Of a stretch of 64,000 nucleotides of DNA, positions 1-8,599 are shown piece after piece. The position numbers and the translations under genes were made by a program. Location: positions 372,001 to 436,000 of the forward strand of contig CAWJMF010000006.1 in NCBI GenBank assembly GCA_963843945.1, in the 5' to 3' direction. Below the pieces are notes generated by a model. The model searched no databases. It saw only the letters and a program-made list of their open reading frames with translations, and was not told the origin of the DNA. This stretch comes from CAWJMF01 sp963843945. GTDB lineage: Bacteria > Vulcanimicrobiota > Vulcanimicrobiia > Vulcanimicrobiales > Vulcanimicrobiaceae. How positions within the stretch are numbered: the stretch's first letter is position 1; the number at the start of each line of letters is the position of its first letter.

Positions 1-717
1 ATGACCGGCTACCCGGACCGGCCGCCGGTGCGCACCGGCATCAGCATCGGCGACGAGATCGCCGGACTCTACGCCGTCGTCGGCACGACGATGGCCCTCC
101 TGGCGCGCGCGAAGACGGGCCAGGGCGATCACGTCGACGTGTCGCTGGTCGAGAGTTCGCTCAGCCTCATGGAGGCGCTGCTGCCGGAGTTCGTGCACGC
201 CGGAGCGATCGGCGAGCGCACGGGGAACCGCTTTCTGCGCGCTTCGCCCAACGGGACGTTCCGCACGCGCGACGGCCGCTGGCTCTCGGTGAGCGCGAAC
301 AGTCAACCGATTTTCCGGCGGCTCTGTACCGTCATGGGTGAGCCGCAGCTGGCCGACGACCCGCGTTACGCCACGAATCAAGCCCGGATCGAGCGCGCCG
401 AGGACCTCGACGCGATCATCGGCGGCTGGGTCGCCTCGCTCGACCTCGCGGCCGCTACCGCCGCGCTCGTCGCGGCCGACATTCCGACCGGCCCGGTGTA
501 TTCGATCGCCGATATCGTCGCGGACGAACAAATGCGCGCGCGGGCCGCAACCACCAGCGTGCCCGACGAAAACGACGCGCCGGTCGCAACCTATGCCGTC
601 GTGCCGCGCTTACGCAATCATCCGGGCGCGCTCCATCACGCGGCCCGCAGCGTGGGCCGCGATCAAGCGGCCGTCACCCATGCGTTCGGCCTGGCTCCCG
701 AGGAGGTACAACCATGA
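1..717 (+). CDS. CaiB/BaiF class III CoA-transferase, C-terminal part (gene begins before the window)
   Basis: Family III CoA-transferases move CoA between organic acids. The visible 238 residues open in the conserved GISIGDEIAGLYAVVGT helix region and continue through the C-terminal domain. Full family members are about 380-410 residues and carry the catalytic Asp further upstream, so the ATG at base 1 is an internal Met and the gene starts outside the window. Its TGA overlaps the ATG of the following HMG-CoA-lyase-like gene (ATGA), so the two are translationally coupled. A CoA-transferase next to a C-C lyase suggests activation and cleavage of a branched hydroxy-acid (leucine or itaconate/citramalate type); the substrate cannot be read from the sequence. 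Confidence 0.85.
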   Translation: MTGYPDRPPVRTGISIGDEIAGLYAVVGTTMALLARAKTGQGDHVDVSLVESSLSLMEALLPEFVHAGAIGERTGNRFLRASPNGTFRTRDGRWLSVSANSQPIFRRLCTVMGEPQLADDPRYATNQARIERAEDLDAIIGGWVASLDLAAATAALVAADIPTGPVYSIADIVADEQMRARAATTSVPDENDAPVATYAVVPRLRNHPGALHHAARSVGRDQAAVTHAFGLAPEEVQP

Positions 718-1631
718 ATGCCGCCCAGCGTAACGTGACCCTGCTCGACGTTACGACGCGCGACGGACTGCAAGACGAACCGCGCATCGTCTCGACCGCC
801 GCCAAACTGGCGATCGTCGAGGCGCTCATCGAGGCGGGGATTTCCGACATCGAGGTCACCTCGTTCGTGCACCCGAAATGGGTTCCGCAACTCGCCGATG
901 CCGAAGCGCTCGTCTCACTTCTGCCGCAGACCATCCGCTACTCGGCGCTGATCATCAACGAGCGCGGTTTCGAACGGGCCCAGAGTGCCTTCGACGCGGC
1001 CGGCTTCGCGCGCGGTTCGTACGACCTGGTCTTCGTTGCCTCAGCCAGTCCGCGGCATAACAAATCGAACAACAACCGCACGATCCCCGAGACGCTCGAG
1101 TATTTCGACACGATCGGCGCGCGCGCACGCCATGCGGGGATCTCGCTGCACGCTGCGATCGCCTGCAGTTTCGCCTCGCCCTGGCCCGACGAGCGAATTG
1201 CAGTCGCGACCGTCGTCGAGATGGCGCGGCGCTTCGAAGCGGGCGGCTGCAACCTGATCACCCTGGCCGACACCATCGGCAAAGCCGCTCCCGAGACCGT
1301 CGACGCGACGCTCGGCGCGGTGCAAGCCGCAGTCAACATCGAGCTCTCGCTGCACTTTCACGACCTGCGAGGCAGCGCGCTGCCCAACGTCGCGCAGGGC
1401 CTCGAGCGCGGGGTGCGCCGTTTCGAAGGCGTCCTCTCCGGAATCGGCGGCTGCCCCTTCGCTCCCGACGCACCGGGCAACCTCGATCTCGAGAAACTGG
1501 CGCTCTTCGTCGCGCAACGCGGCTTCGCGACCGGCGTCGACCTGCCCAAGCTCGCCGAGGCGCGCGCCGTCCTCCAGCGCGCACTCGACGCCGCCGAGCC
1601 GATCGAACCGCGCCAGCCGCTCGCGATTTAG
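714..1631 (+). CDS. Hydroxymethylglutaryl-CoA lyase family protein
   Basis: DRE-TIM metallolyase of the HMGL family, which cleaves 3-hydroxy-3-methylglutaryl-CoA or a related hydroxyacyl-CoA to acetyl-CoA plus a keto acid. The N-terminal signature DVTTRDGLQDE (about residue 11), the metal-binding HFHD segment (about residue 218) and the catalytic-loop Cys in GIGGCPFAPDAPGN (about residue 247) are all present. Length 305 aa is normal for bacterial MvaB. The start is fixed by AGGAGGT at 701-707, six bases before the ATG, and by the ATGA overlap with the CoA-transferase. The partner gene suggests a catabolic pair, and citramalyl-CoA lyase-like activity is an alternative. Confidence 0.88.
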   Translation: MNAAQRNVTLLDVTTRDGLQDEPRIVSTAAKLAIVEALIEAGISDIEVTSFVHPKWVPQLADAEALVSLLPQTIRYSALIINERGFERAQSAFDAAGFARGSYDLVFVASASPRHNKSNNNRTIPETLEYFDTIGARARHAGISLHAAIACSFASPWPDERIAVATVVEMARRFEAGGCNLITLADTIGKAAPETVDATLGAVQAAVNIELSLHFHDLRGSALPNVAQGLERGVRRFEGVLSGIGGCPFAPDAPGNLDLEKLALFVAQRGFATGVDLPKLAEARAVLQRALDAAEPIEPRQPLAI

Positions 1632-1726
1632 CCGTCGTTCTTCAAAGCTGCCGCCACGGCGGGAGCTTCTTGCAGCAGTACGAAGTGGCGGACCCACATC
1701 CCACTTCGCTTATTGAGGACGGCACG

Positions 1727-1999
1727 ATGCTCGTTTCCATGCCGCTCGGCCGACGTTTGGCCTTTGCTGCGGCGTTGATTGTCTCAGGTTTGACGGGATC
1801 GATTCTGACGGGAACCGCGATGGCCGAGCAGGGGAACATGGTCAACGCTCGGCGGTCGCTTCACCAAGCCTACAACTACCTCCAGCAGGCGACGCCTGAC
1901 AAGGGCGGCCACCGCGAAAACGCCATGAACCTCATCCAGCAAGCGATTGTAGAAGTAAACCGAGGCATCGGCTACGCGAACAATCACGGCGGCGGCTAG
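1727..1999 (+). CDS. Small secreted helical protein of unknown function
   Basis: About 90 aa from the preferred ATG at 1727, which has GAGGA eight bases upstream; an in-frame ATG at 1670 lacks such a site. The N-terminus MLVSMPLGRRLAFAAALIV is a signal peptide ending near TAMA-EQ. The mature part is one predicted amphipathic helical region with the segment HRENAMNLIQQAIVEVNRGI, ending in NHGGG. I recognise the pattern as resembling a recurrent small periplasmic family (repeated A-x-x-L-I-x-Q-A-I spacing) but cannot assign a function. It stands alone between the HMGL gene and a convergent esterase. Confidence 0.7.
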   Translation: MLVSMPLGRRLAFAAALIVSGLTGSILTGTAMAEQGNMVNARRSLHQAYNYLQQATPDKGGHRENAMNLIQQAIVEVNRGIGYANNHGGG

Positions 2000-2020
2000 G
2001 GGTTAGCGCAGCCCATTTTT

Positions 2021-3436
2021 CTAGTAGATCATCGGGCCGCAGGTCGACGAGTTCGTCCAGGTTCCGCTGCAGTCGTAGAGCGTGATCTCGGTGTTGTAGC
2101 CATACGCCATGCCGAGCTGGAGGTACTCGGAGAGGTTGATGCGGTTCGCGACGTAGTGCTGGACGACGGTCGCAGTCACGACTTGTGAGTACGGCGGCGT
2201 AGCCGTCGGCGTCGGCCGCGGCGTCGGCGTCGCGGTCGGAGCTGCGGTCGGCGTCGGCGTTGCGGTCGGCCCGGCGGTCGGCGTCGGGCTTGGCGTCGGG
2301 CCGCCGGTTGGCGTCGCCGTCGGGCGTGCGCTCGCGGTCGGCGAGGGCGATGGCGATGGCGTGCCGGTCCCGCCTTCGAGGTGCTTGACCATGTTGTAGA
2401 TCGCGGCCATCTGGATGCCGGACTTTAGCGCGTAGCTCGCGTTAGTGTAGCCCCACCAATCCCAGCAGCCGTTAGGGTTGCTGCCGCCGGTCGTTTGGTA
2501 GGGATAGAGCACGATGACGTTGTTCGTGTCGGCCCACTGATCGAGGCCGGACTGCGTCACGAACTCGTTGTTGATGACGGCTTGGTACTGCTCGCACCCG
2601 TCGAGTGCCACCACGACTGCACAGCTCGCACCGCCCGCGCAACTGCTCGGCACGAAGACCCAGCCGTTCGTATCGAGCTCGTTCGAGCCGCCGCCGAAGG
2701 GCGTCTGATCGAAGTTGATGAGCGAGCCCGTCAACGTGCCCGTATTCTTCGCGTTCAGCGTTCCGAGAAATTTGCTGAGCCACGTTTTCTCGGAATCGTA
2801 GCCGCTGCAGTCGATCATGTACGGGCTTCCCAGCGTTCCGCAGGAGTTAGCGCCGTAGGGCGATTCCCAGCCGTGCTCTGCGGCGTACGAGTTGTCGTAG
2901 GTCACGCTCGCCCCGTATTTCTGATACTCGGTTTGCAGATCGTTCATCGTCTTTTGAGGAACGACGGTGTCGCCGGTGCCGGACCAAAGGTAAACGGGCT
3001 GCCCGCTGATATTGCTCACCGCGTCCATGCCCGACGTGTTCTGATTCGCGTTGATGTAGTTCTCGGACGGTGTCAACTCGCTGGTGTACAGCCCCGCACC
3101 GCCGCAGTCGATGTCGGCGGTCGTTTCGCTGTCCTGCCCGCAATAGTCCGGACCACCCGCGTAAATCGCCGCACCCTTAAACGTTCCGGAGTAGGCGAAG
3201 TGAAGTTGGACGGCCATGAAGCCGCCGGACGAGATCCCCGAGACGTAGACGTGGCTCGCGTTGACGTTGTAACTGCCGAGCGCGACGACGGTCTGCGGGC
3301 GCGGCAGCCCTTTGTGGACCGAGTGCGCCAGGCTGCTGAGCGGCATGGCCGAGGTCGGGCCGGGGCTCCGGTCGCCGCCGCAAGCGCTCAGCGCGATCGT
3401 CAGGATGCCCGTCGCGATAACCGTCTTCGAATTCAT
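2021..3436 (-). CDS. Extracellular short-chain PHA depolymerase (type 2 catalytic domain), lipoprotein
   Basis: 471-aa secreted esterase likely to hydrolyse poly(3-hydroxybutyrate). The ATG at 3436 is chosen because GGAGG lies seven bases upstream (3443-3447). The signal peptide ends in a lipobox (IALSAC), so it should be lipid-anchored. The alpha/beta-hydrolase nucleophile is in GISSGGF (about residue 70), with GTGDTVVP and a HGWES segment as candidate Asp/His regions. The WDWWGY block is also typical of this depolymerase type. A Pro/Thr/Ser linker of about 75 residues leads to a 55-residue C-terminal domain (HYVANRINLSEYLQLG onward) as in PHA depolymerases with a substrate-binding tail. The linker DNA is a near-tandem GGCGTCGGC-type repeat. 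Confidence 0.85.
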   Translation of the reverse strand: MNSKTVIATGILTIALSACGGDRSPGPTSAMPLSSLAHSVHKGLPRPQTVVALGSYNVNASHVYVSGISSGGFMAVQLHFAYSGTFKGAAIYAGGPDYCGQDSETTADIDCGGAGLYTSELTPSENYINANQNTSGMDAVSNISGQPVYLWSGTGDTVVPQKTMNDLQTEYQKYGASVTYDNSYAAEHGWESPYGANSCGTLGSPYMIDCSGYDSEKTWLSKFLGTLNAKNTGTLTGSLINFDQTPFGGGSNELDTNGWVFVPSSCAGGASCAVVVALDGCEQYQAVINNEFVTQSGLDQWADTNNVIVLYPYQTTGGSNPNGCWDWWGYTNASYALKSGIQMAAIYNMVKHLEGGTGTPSPSPSPTASARPTATPTGGPTPSPTPTAGPTATPTPTAAPTATPTPRPTPTATPPYSQVVTATVVQHYVANRINLSEYLQLGMAYGYNTEITLYDCSGTWTNSSTCGPMIY

Positions 3437-3607
3437 CCCAGTCCTCCGCAAAACGAAGGCGACGATCCGTGAAGAAACGCTCCGCGGTCTCGCGCCCCCA
3501 GCGGTGCTTTTCTTCATCGCGCGGCGTGCCTGCTTGCGGCGCAGGCGGGTGCGTCCGCTCACATTTCAGCGGCGTCTTTCGCTCGGCGAGCAGCCGAGCG
3601 CGAGCAC

Positions 3608-3633
3608 GAAAAAGCGGCCCGCGAAGGCCGCCT
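3608..3633 (-). terminator. Intrinsic terminator downstream of the 3664-4107 gene
   Basis: On the minus strand GGCGGCC and GGCCGC pair around a TTCGCG-type loop, followed by five T residues. It lies 31 bases past the TAA of the secreted-protein gene. Confidence 0.75.
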
Positions 3634-3663
3634 CCCGATTGCGCTATTGCTGCGAGAGGATCG

Positions 3664-4107
3664 CTAACCGCGCTCCCACGAGGTCCCGTCGGCGAACGTC
3701 ACGCGGACCACATCGAGCGCCGATGCGTCGTAGAAGTCCGGCGCGACGCCGAACTCGTGCGTTATGCTCGTACCGGGCGAAAACGTTCCCTTGTCGACGA
3801 TCGTCTCGCTCGACTTACCTTCGCGTAAGGCGAACTCCACGCTCGTCGCGGCGACGTTTCGCACGTTGACGAACGAGATCGAGACGTTTCCTCCGCCCGT
3901 CACGTCGAGCTGATTGCCTCCCCACGTGGATAACGGCGTCGTCGTCACGTTCACGGAGTAGTGCACGACCCGGATCGGTTCGTTCGTGTACGCGACGGCC
4001 GGCTGCGCCGACGCAGCGGTCGAGGCGCTCAGCGCGATGGCCGCGGCAGCAGCAGATGTCATGAAGAGCTTGCCCGGACGGCAAATTCTTTCTGTCGAGA
4101 ATTTCAC
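3664..4107 (-). CDS. Secreted protein of unknown function
   Basis: 147 aa from a GTG at 4107. GGAG about ten bases upstream and a basic n-region (KFSTERICRPGK) followed by MTSAAAAAIALSASTAASAQ, a clear Sec signal peptide, support this start. The mature part is rich in Val/Thr and looks all-beta, with alternating strands such as NVSISFVNVRNVAATSVEFAL. There are no cysteines after the signal and no recognised catalytic motif. It is divergent from the XRE regulator at 4230, with a short palindrome between them. Confidence 0.65.
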   Translation of the reverse strand: MKFSTERICRPGKLFMTSAAAAAIALSASTAASAQPAVAYTNEPIRVVHYSVNVTTTPLSTWGGNQLDVTGGGNVSISFVNVRNVAATSVEFALREGKSSETIVDKGTFSPGTSITHEFGVAPDFYDASALDVVRVTFADGTSWERG

Positions 4108-4188
4108 TGTTAAGATGCTCCAGTTTTCGTTTCGCGGCTCGAGGCCGCCCAACGACATCCTACGCCGAGCGCGCGGGCCGCGTGCAGA

Positions 4189-4202
4189 TATGAAACTTCA
4201 TA
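4189..4202. promoter_or_regulatory. Palindrome TATGAA-AC-TTCATA, candidate operator
   Basis: Perfect 6-bp arms with a 2-bp spacer, 28 bases before the ATG of the XRE-family regulator and in the divergent gap with the secreted-protein gene. The position suits autoregulation or control of the neighbour; this is inference. Confidence 0.45.
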
Positions 4203-4229
4203 GGAACAGCCCGAGTCTATAAGGTCACG

Positions 4230-5060
4230 ATGGAAGCGCTGCTCGATCGCGATCCTCGGCGTGCGGAGATGGCGGATCTCCTGCGCAGCCGGCGTCAACA
4301 ATTAAGCGCGGAACGCGCCGGTCTTCCGGCGCGCGCGCGACGCAGAACGCCGGGTCTGCGGCGTGAAGAGGTCGCGGAACTCGCCGGCATCAGCATTGCG
4401 CTCTATACGTGGCTCGAACAAGGCCGCGATTTTCCCGTCTCCCTTCGAACGATCGACGCGGTTGCGACGGCGCTGCAGCTCTCGAGCGGCGAGCGCGCTC
4501 ACCTGCACAGCTTGCTCGCACGCGAGAGCATCGCGTTGCGCGACGAGGTAACGCCGGGCCTGCGCCGCTTCGTTCGAGCGCTGCGCGGGCCGGCGTTCGT
4601 GCTCGATTGCGGTTGGGACATCGTCCTGCGCAACGTCGAAGCGGTAGTCGTCTTCGGCGGCTCGCCCGATCTGGAAGAGCGCGGAAACCTGCTGCTGGAC
4701 GTCTTCACGGAACCGGCGTGCGCGGCACTCTTCGTCGAGTACGACAAAGTCGCCGAACACGTCGTCGCGATGTTCCGGCTCGACTATCCCGCGCGCATCG
4801 ACGATCCGCGAACCCAGGGACTCGTGGAACGTCTACGCACGAGCGTCCCGTCGTTCGAGTCGGCCTGGCAAGATCATCGCATCAGCGAACATCCCGTCGG
4901 CATTCGCGAAATCGACCATCCTAAAGCGGGACGCCTCTACCTCGAGCCGTCGATCCATCGCGTCGCCGACTCGCCCGGGCTGCGCATCATGGCCTTCACG
5001 TCGGCGGACGCGCAGACCGCCGAGCGCATCGTCCGCTTGACCGAGGAGTTTGGCGGCTAA
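4230..5060 (+). CDS. XRE-family transcriptional regulator with MmyB-like ligand-binding domain
   Basis: 276-aa cytoplasmic regulator. Residues about 16-85 form an HTH of the MmyB type: LRSRRQQLS, then the hallmark RRTPGLRREEVAELAGIS and YTWLEQGRD. The remainder (FVLDCGWDIVLRNVEAV onward) matches the PAS-like MmyB C-terminal domain that follows such HTHs and is thought to bind a small hydrophobic ligand. AAGGT five bases before the ATG supports the start. These regulators commonly sit beside the oxidoreductase gene they control; none is adjacent here. Its last codons overlap the end of the convergent SRPBCC gene. Confidence 0.88.
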   Translation: MEALLDRDPRRAEMADLLRSRRQQLSAERAGLPARARRRTPGLRREEVAELAGISIALYTWLEQGRDFPVSLRTIDAVATALQLSSGERAHLHSLLARESIALRDEVTPGLRRFVRALRGPAFVLDCGWDIVLRNVEAVVVFGGSPDLEERGNLLLDVFTEPACAALFVEYDKVAEHVVAMFRLDYPARIDDPRTQGLVERLRTSVPSFESAWQDHRISEHPVGIREIDHPKAGRLYLEPSIHRVADSPGLRIMAFTSADAQTAERIVRLTEEFGG

Positions 5061-5512
5061 TCGGCGATCACGCGCGCGGCCGATTCGGCCTCACGCTTGA
5101 GTGCAGCGAGCATCATCTCCGAGTTCTCGCGAACTTTGCGATGCAGCGTGGGACCGATCAGTTCGGCCAGCGTCGGGACGCCGAAGTCGTATTCGACGCC
5201 GAGCGTGACCTGGGTACCGCCGTCGCCTTCCTCGAAAGTCCAGCTGCCCTCGAACGTATCGAGATCGCCTTCGATCAGCTTGTAGTCGATGCGCAGTGCG
5301 CGATCGTCGAAGAGATCCTCTTCGGTCCATTCGATCGGCGCGTCTTCGACGAGCGTCTTCCAGCGCGAGACCATGCGCTGCGGCTCGCGCTCGAGCACGA
5401 CGACCGACTCGACGTCCGGCATGAACTCCGGAAAACGTTCCTGATTTTTCGCAAGCTCGTAGACGTCGCGGGCGGCTGCCTCGACGACGATAGCGGTTTC
5501 GACGAAAGGCAT
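5057..5512 (-). CDS. SRPBCC (START/aromatase-like) family protein
   Basis: 151 aa covering one SRPBCC helix-grip fold: N-terminal PFVETAIVVEAAARDVYELA, the central strands WTEEDLFDDRALRIDYKL and FEGSWTFEEGDGGTQVTLGVEY, and a long C-terminal helix. Such proteins bind hydrophobic ligands, and this spacing resembles the RatA/coenzyme Q-binding or polyketide-cyclase type. The ATG lies directly after the aminotransferase TAA, so it is the last gene of the panC-to-aminotransferase run. The ligand is unknown. Confidence 0.8.
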   Translation of the reverse strand: MPFVETAIVVEAAARDVYELAKNQERFPEFMPDVESVVVLEREPQRMVSRWKTLVEDAPIEWTEEDLFDDRALRIDYKLIEGDLDTFEGSWTFEEGDGGTQVTLGVEYDFGVPTLAELIGPTLHRKVRENSEMMLAALKREAESAARVIAD

Positions 5513-6785
5513 TTACGGCTCGAGCCCGAGCGGCCCCAGCGTCGCGGCCGCCGCGTGCACGGCGCCGCGCAGCGCCTCCAGCGCGAACGCGACTTGCGCG
5601 GCGCTAACGATCGAGCGGCGGCTCGAGACGAATGACGCGCTGGCGGTTCAGCGTCCAGGCGGCGGTCACCCCGCGTTTGAGCAGCTCGGGGATCAGCGCG
5701 CCGCCGTACCCTTCGTTCGTCAACTCGACGCCGACCAGCAAGCCGAGGCCGCGCACCTCGCGAACGACGCCCGGATACTCCGCCGCGACCAGCCGCGCGC
5801 CATTCAGCAGTTGCTCGCCCCGCGCGCGCGCGTTTTCGACGAGCCCCTCGTCGAAGAGCACGTCGAGCGCCGCTAAGCGCCGCAGCACACGCCAGCGGGT
5901 TTCCACCGAAGGTCGAGGTGTGCAGCAGCGGCGCCTTGCCGTAGGCTCGATTCCAAATCGACGGCCGCGCGACGTACGCGCCGATCGGGACGACGCCGCC
6001 CGAAAGCCCCTTGGCGAGAACGTCATGACGTCGGGAACGATGCCGTCGCGTTCGCAGGCGAAGGTCAGGCCGCAGCGCCCGAGGCCCGTCTGCACTTCGT
6101 CGGCGATCAAGAGCGCACCGGCGGCGTCGCACAGCCTGCGCGCTTCGGCCAGATAGCCCGCCGGCGGAACGTTGACGCCGCCCTCGCCTTGTACCGGCTC
6201 GACCACGAACGCCGCCGCACCCTCGAGCGCGCTCGCCAGCGCTCGAGCGTCGCCGTAGGGAACGAACTCGACCTCGAGCAGCGGTTCGAACGGCGCGCGA
6301 TAGAGTTCGCTTCCGCTGACCGAGAGCGCCCCGAACGTCTTGCCGTGATACGCGTCCCGCGTCGCCACGAACTTGCCTCGCCTGGTGGCGGCGCGCGCCA
6401 GCTTGAGCGCGCCTTCGATCGCCTCGGCGCCGCTGTTGGCGAAGAACGAGATCTGCAGATCGCCCGGCGTGATCTCGGCGAGACGTTTCGCCAAGCGCCC
6501 CATCGGCGGGTTGAACATCGTGCGGCCCGAAAGCGCGAGGCTCTCGAGCTGCTCGCGCACCGCTGCCAGCACGCGCGGATGCCGGTGTCCCAGCGTGAAG
6601 ACCCCGTAGCCGCCCGCAAAGTCCAAGTACTCCTTGCCGGCCTGATCGACGATGATGCAGCCTTCGGCGCGAACTTCAACCGGCGAGCCCGAGAGTTTCA
6701 TCACCCGCGCCAGCGGCGGATTCAGGTAGGCGCGATAGTTCTCGTAGGCCTCCGCGAGCAGGTCGCTCTTCGTCTCGACGCTCAC
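5513..6785 (-). CDS. Class III PLP aminotransferase (putrescine/ornithine type), frame-disrupted
   Basis: About 424 residues of a fold-type I, class III aminotransferase, probably acting on an omega-amino group (putrescine, ornithine or acetylornithine). Visible blocks: YLDFAGGYGVFTLGHRHP, FFANSGAEAIEGALKLAR, YHGKTFGALS, LLIADEVQTGLGR and AKGLSGGVVPIGAY, which holds the PLP-binding Lys; then HTSTFGGNPLACAAAL and a C-terminus ending GPLGLEP. Three frame changes are needed, near 6014 (just at the PLP lysine), 5874 (one extra base restores ALAALDVLF) and 5608 (one extra base restores the last 40 residues). All conserved blocks are intact, so sequence indels are likelier than a pseudogene. It starts at a GTG overlapping the dusB TGA. 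Confidence 0.82.
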
Positions 6786-7793
6786 GCGAACGCGAGCGCC
6801 CGCTGGGGAGCTTCGAGGGTGGCTATCGTCGCTTCGACTTCGCGCAGCGTTTCTGCCGCGGTAAGGGTGTGCATGACGCGCTCGCGCAATTCGGCCGCGC
6901 CGGGAAACCGCTGCAGATAGTAGCCGAGGTGCTTGCGCATCTGCGGTACGGCGCGCGGCTCGCCCCACTCGTCGACCATGACGCGGTAGTGGTGCATGGC
7001 ATAACGCAGCCGTTCCGCCGGCGACGGAACGGGATCCGGCTCCCGGCCTTCCAGCAAGGCGGCGAGCCGGCTCGACCAGCCACGGATTGCCCAAGACCGC
7101 GCGGCCGAGCATGATGCCGTCGACGCCGCTGGCTTGCATGCGCGCGAGCGCGACGCCGGGATCCGACAAGTCTCCGTTGCCGATCACCGGAATGTCCACC
7201 GCGCGCTTGAGCGCGGCAATGTGTTCCCAATCGGCGCTGCCCTTATAAAACTGCTTGGCGGTACGCGCGTGCAACGTCAAGGCGCGGACGCCGGCCGCTT
7301 GCGCGCGGCGCGCGACTTCCAGGTAGACGAGTTCGCTTTCGGTCCAGCCCAGGCGCATCTTCACCGTCACCGGACAATCGACCGCCTCGACCACGGCGCG
7401 CATGATCGCTTCGCAGCGCTCGACGTCGCGCAAGCAGGCGCTGCCGCCTTCGGTCTTCGTCACCTTCGGCGCCGGGCAGCCGAAGTTGATGTCGACGATA
7501 TCGGCACCGCACTCGCGCACGACGCGCGCGGCGTAGGCCATCAGCGCCGGATCGTTACCCCAAAGCTGCGTCGAAACCGGCTGCTCGACGCCATGCTGGT
7601 CGATCATTTCCATCGTCCGCCGGTTGCCGTGCTGGAGCGCGTTCGACGAGACGAACTCGGTAACGGTCAGTCCGAAGCCGAAGGGCTTATAAAGGGCCCG
7701 GAGGGTCCGATTGGTGACGCCCGACATCGGCGCGAGCACGATCGGCGGCCAGATCTCGAGCGGTCCGATCCTCAGCGGCGGGACGATGCGCAT
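6782..7793 (-). CDS. dusB: tRNA-dihydrouridine synthase DusB, one frameshift
   Basis: FMN-dependent reduction of uridines in tRNA to dihydrouridine. The TIM-barrel signatures LAPMSGVTNRTLR, GCPAPKVTKTEGGSACL (with the catalytic Cys), TVKMRLGW, LHARTAKQFYKG, IGNGDL and GIMLGRAVLGNPWL occur in order. The C-terminal helical domain (LRYAMHHYRVMVDEWGEPRAV) is in another frame. One extra C near 7066-7072 explains the shift and restores a protein of about 337 aa, the normal family length. The gene begins ten bases after coaX ends and overlaps the aminotransferase GTG. DusB is often cotranscribed with unrelated housekeeping genes. Confidence 0.88.
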
Positions 7794-7802
7794 GACGCGG
7801 TA

Positions 7803-8591
7803 TTATACCACGTTCCGCTGCGACTCATAAAACCGGCGCAACCCGAGCAGGACGAGGTGCGGCTCGACGACGTCGATGGCGCGCGTATGACGGGCGACGA
7901 TCTCGGCCAAACCGCCCGTCGCGACGGCGCGCGCGTCTTCGCCGATCGCGCTGCGCATGCGCGCGAGCATGCCTTCCGTCTGCCCGACGAAGCCGAAAAC
8001 GATGCCGGCCTGCAGCGCCGAAACCGTGTCGCGTCCGATCGGCCCGTTCGGCGCTTCGAGCGCGACCTGCGGCAGCTTGGCGGTTCGCGCGACGAGCGCG
8101 TCGATCGAGATGCGGATGCCCGGCGCGATCGCGGCGCCCACGAACTCGCCTTCGCGCGAGACCGCACCGAAGGTCGTGGCCGTCCCGAAACCGACCGTCA
8201 CCAGCGGCGTCCCGTAGAGCTCGCGCGCGCCGATCGCCGCGGCGAGCAGATCGCTGCCCAGCTCGTTCGGCCGCTCCGTCGTGACCTGCATGAGCTGCTG
8301 ATTCGCCGAACCGAAAAAGACCGGATCGGGGCCAAAGTAGGAACGGCATGCCTCGCCCAGCGCGCGATCGTTCTGCGGCACGACGCTCGAGACGACGATG
8401 GCGCGCACCTCGCCCGTGTCGACGCCGGCACCGCGAAAAAGCGAGCGGAAAAGCACGCCGAACTCGTCAGCGGTTTGGCCGCGCGTCGTCGTGACCCGCC
8501 ACGTTTTGTGGAGTTCGAGCCGGACGCCGGCGACGGCCGTAAAGAATCCGAGCTTCGTCTCGGTGTTGCCGACGTCGATCGCGAGCAGCAC
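7803..8591 (-). CDS. coaX: Type III pantothenate kinase (CoaX), divergent active site
   Basis: First step of CoA synthesis (pantothenate to 4'-phosphopantothenate). Translation from the GTG at 8591 gives 262 aa starting VLLAIDVGNT, the family phosphate-1 motif. GAAIAPGIRISIDALVARTAKLPQV is also characteristic. Two canonical motifs deviate: the pantothenate motif GADR reads GSDL (residues 112-115; the catalytic Asp114 is kept), and the Asp of VDxGTATTFD is Gly134 in VGFGTATTFG. By family knowledge the latter Asp (Asp125 in the Thermotoga enzyme, also 20 residues after the catalytic Asp) helps bind the monovalent cation or metal. It sits between coaBC and dusB, in context with panC. Confidence 0.88.
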   Translation of the reverse strand: MLLAIDVGNTETKLGFFTAVAGVRLELHKTWRVTTTRGQTADEFGVLFRSLFRGAGVDTGEVRAIVVSSVVPQNDRALGEACRSYFGPDPVFFGSANQQLMQVTTERPNELGSDLLAAAIGARELYGTPLVTVGFGTATTFGAVSREGEFVGAAIAPGIRISIDALVARTAKLPQVALEAPNGPIGRDTVSALQAGIVFGFVGQTEGMLARMRSAIGEDARAVATGGLAEIVARHTRAIDVVEPHLVLLGLRRFYESQRNVV

Positions 8592-8599
8592 GGCGGCGC

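Noticed and set aside
1..3. ATG at the first base as the start of the CoA-transferase
   Set aside because: The protein would lack the N-terminal 150 or so residues and catalytic Asp of the family, so the Met is internal to a gene cut by the window edge.
2190..2360. Tandem-looking GGCGTCGGC repeats resembling a CRISPR or VNTR
   Set aside because: They encode the Pro/Thr linker of the PHA depolymerase in frame; there are no spacer/repeat units of constant length.
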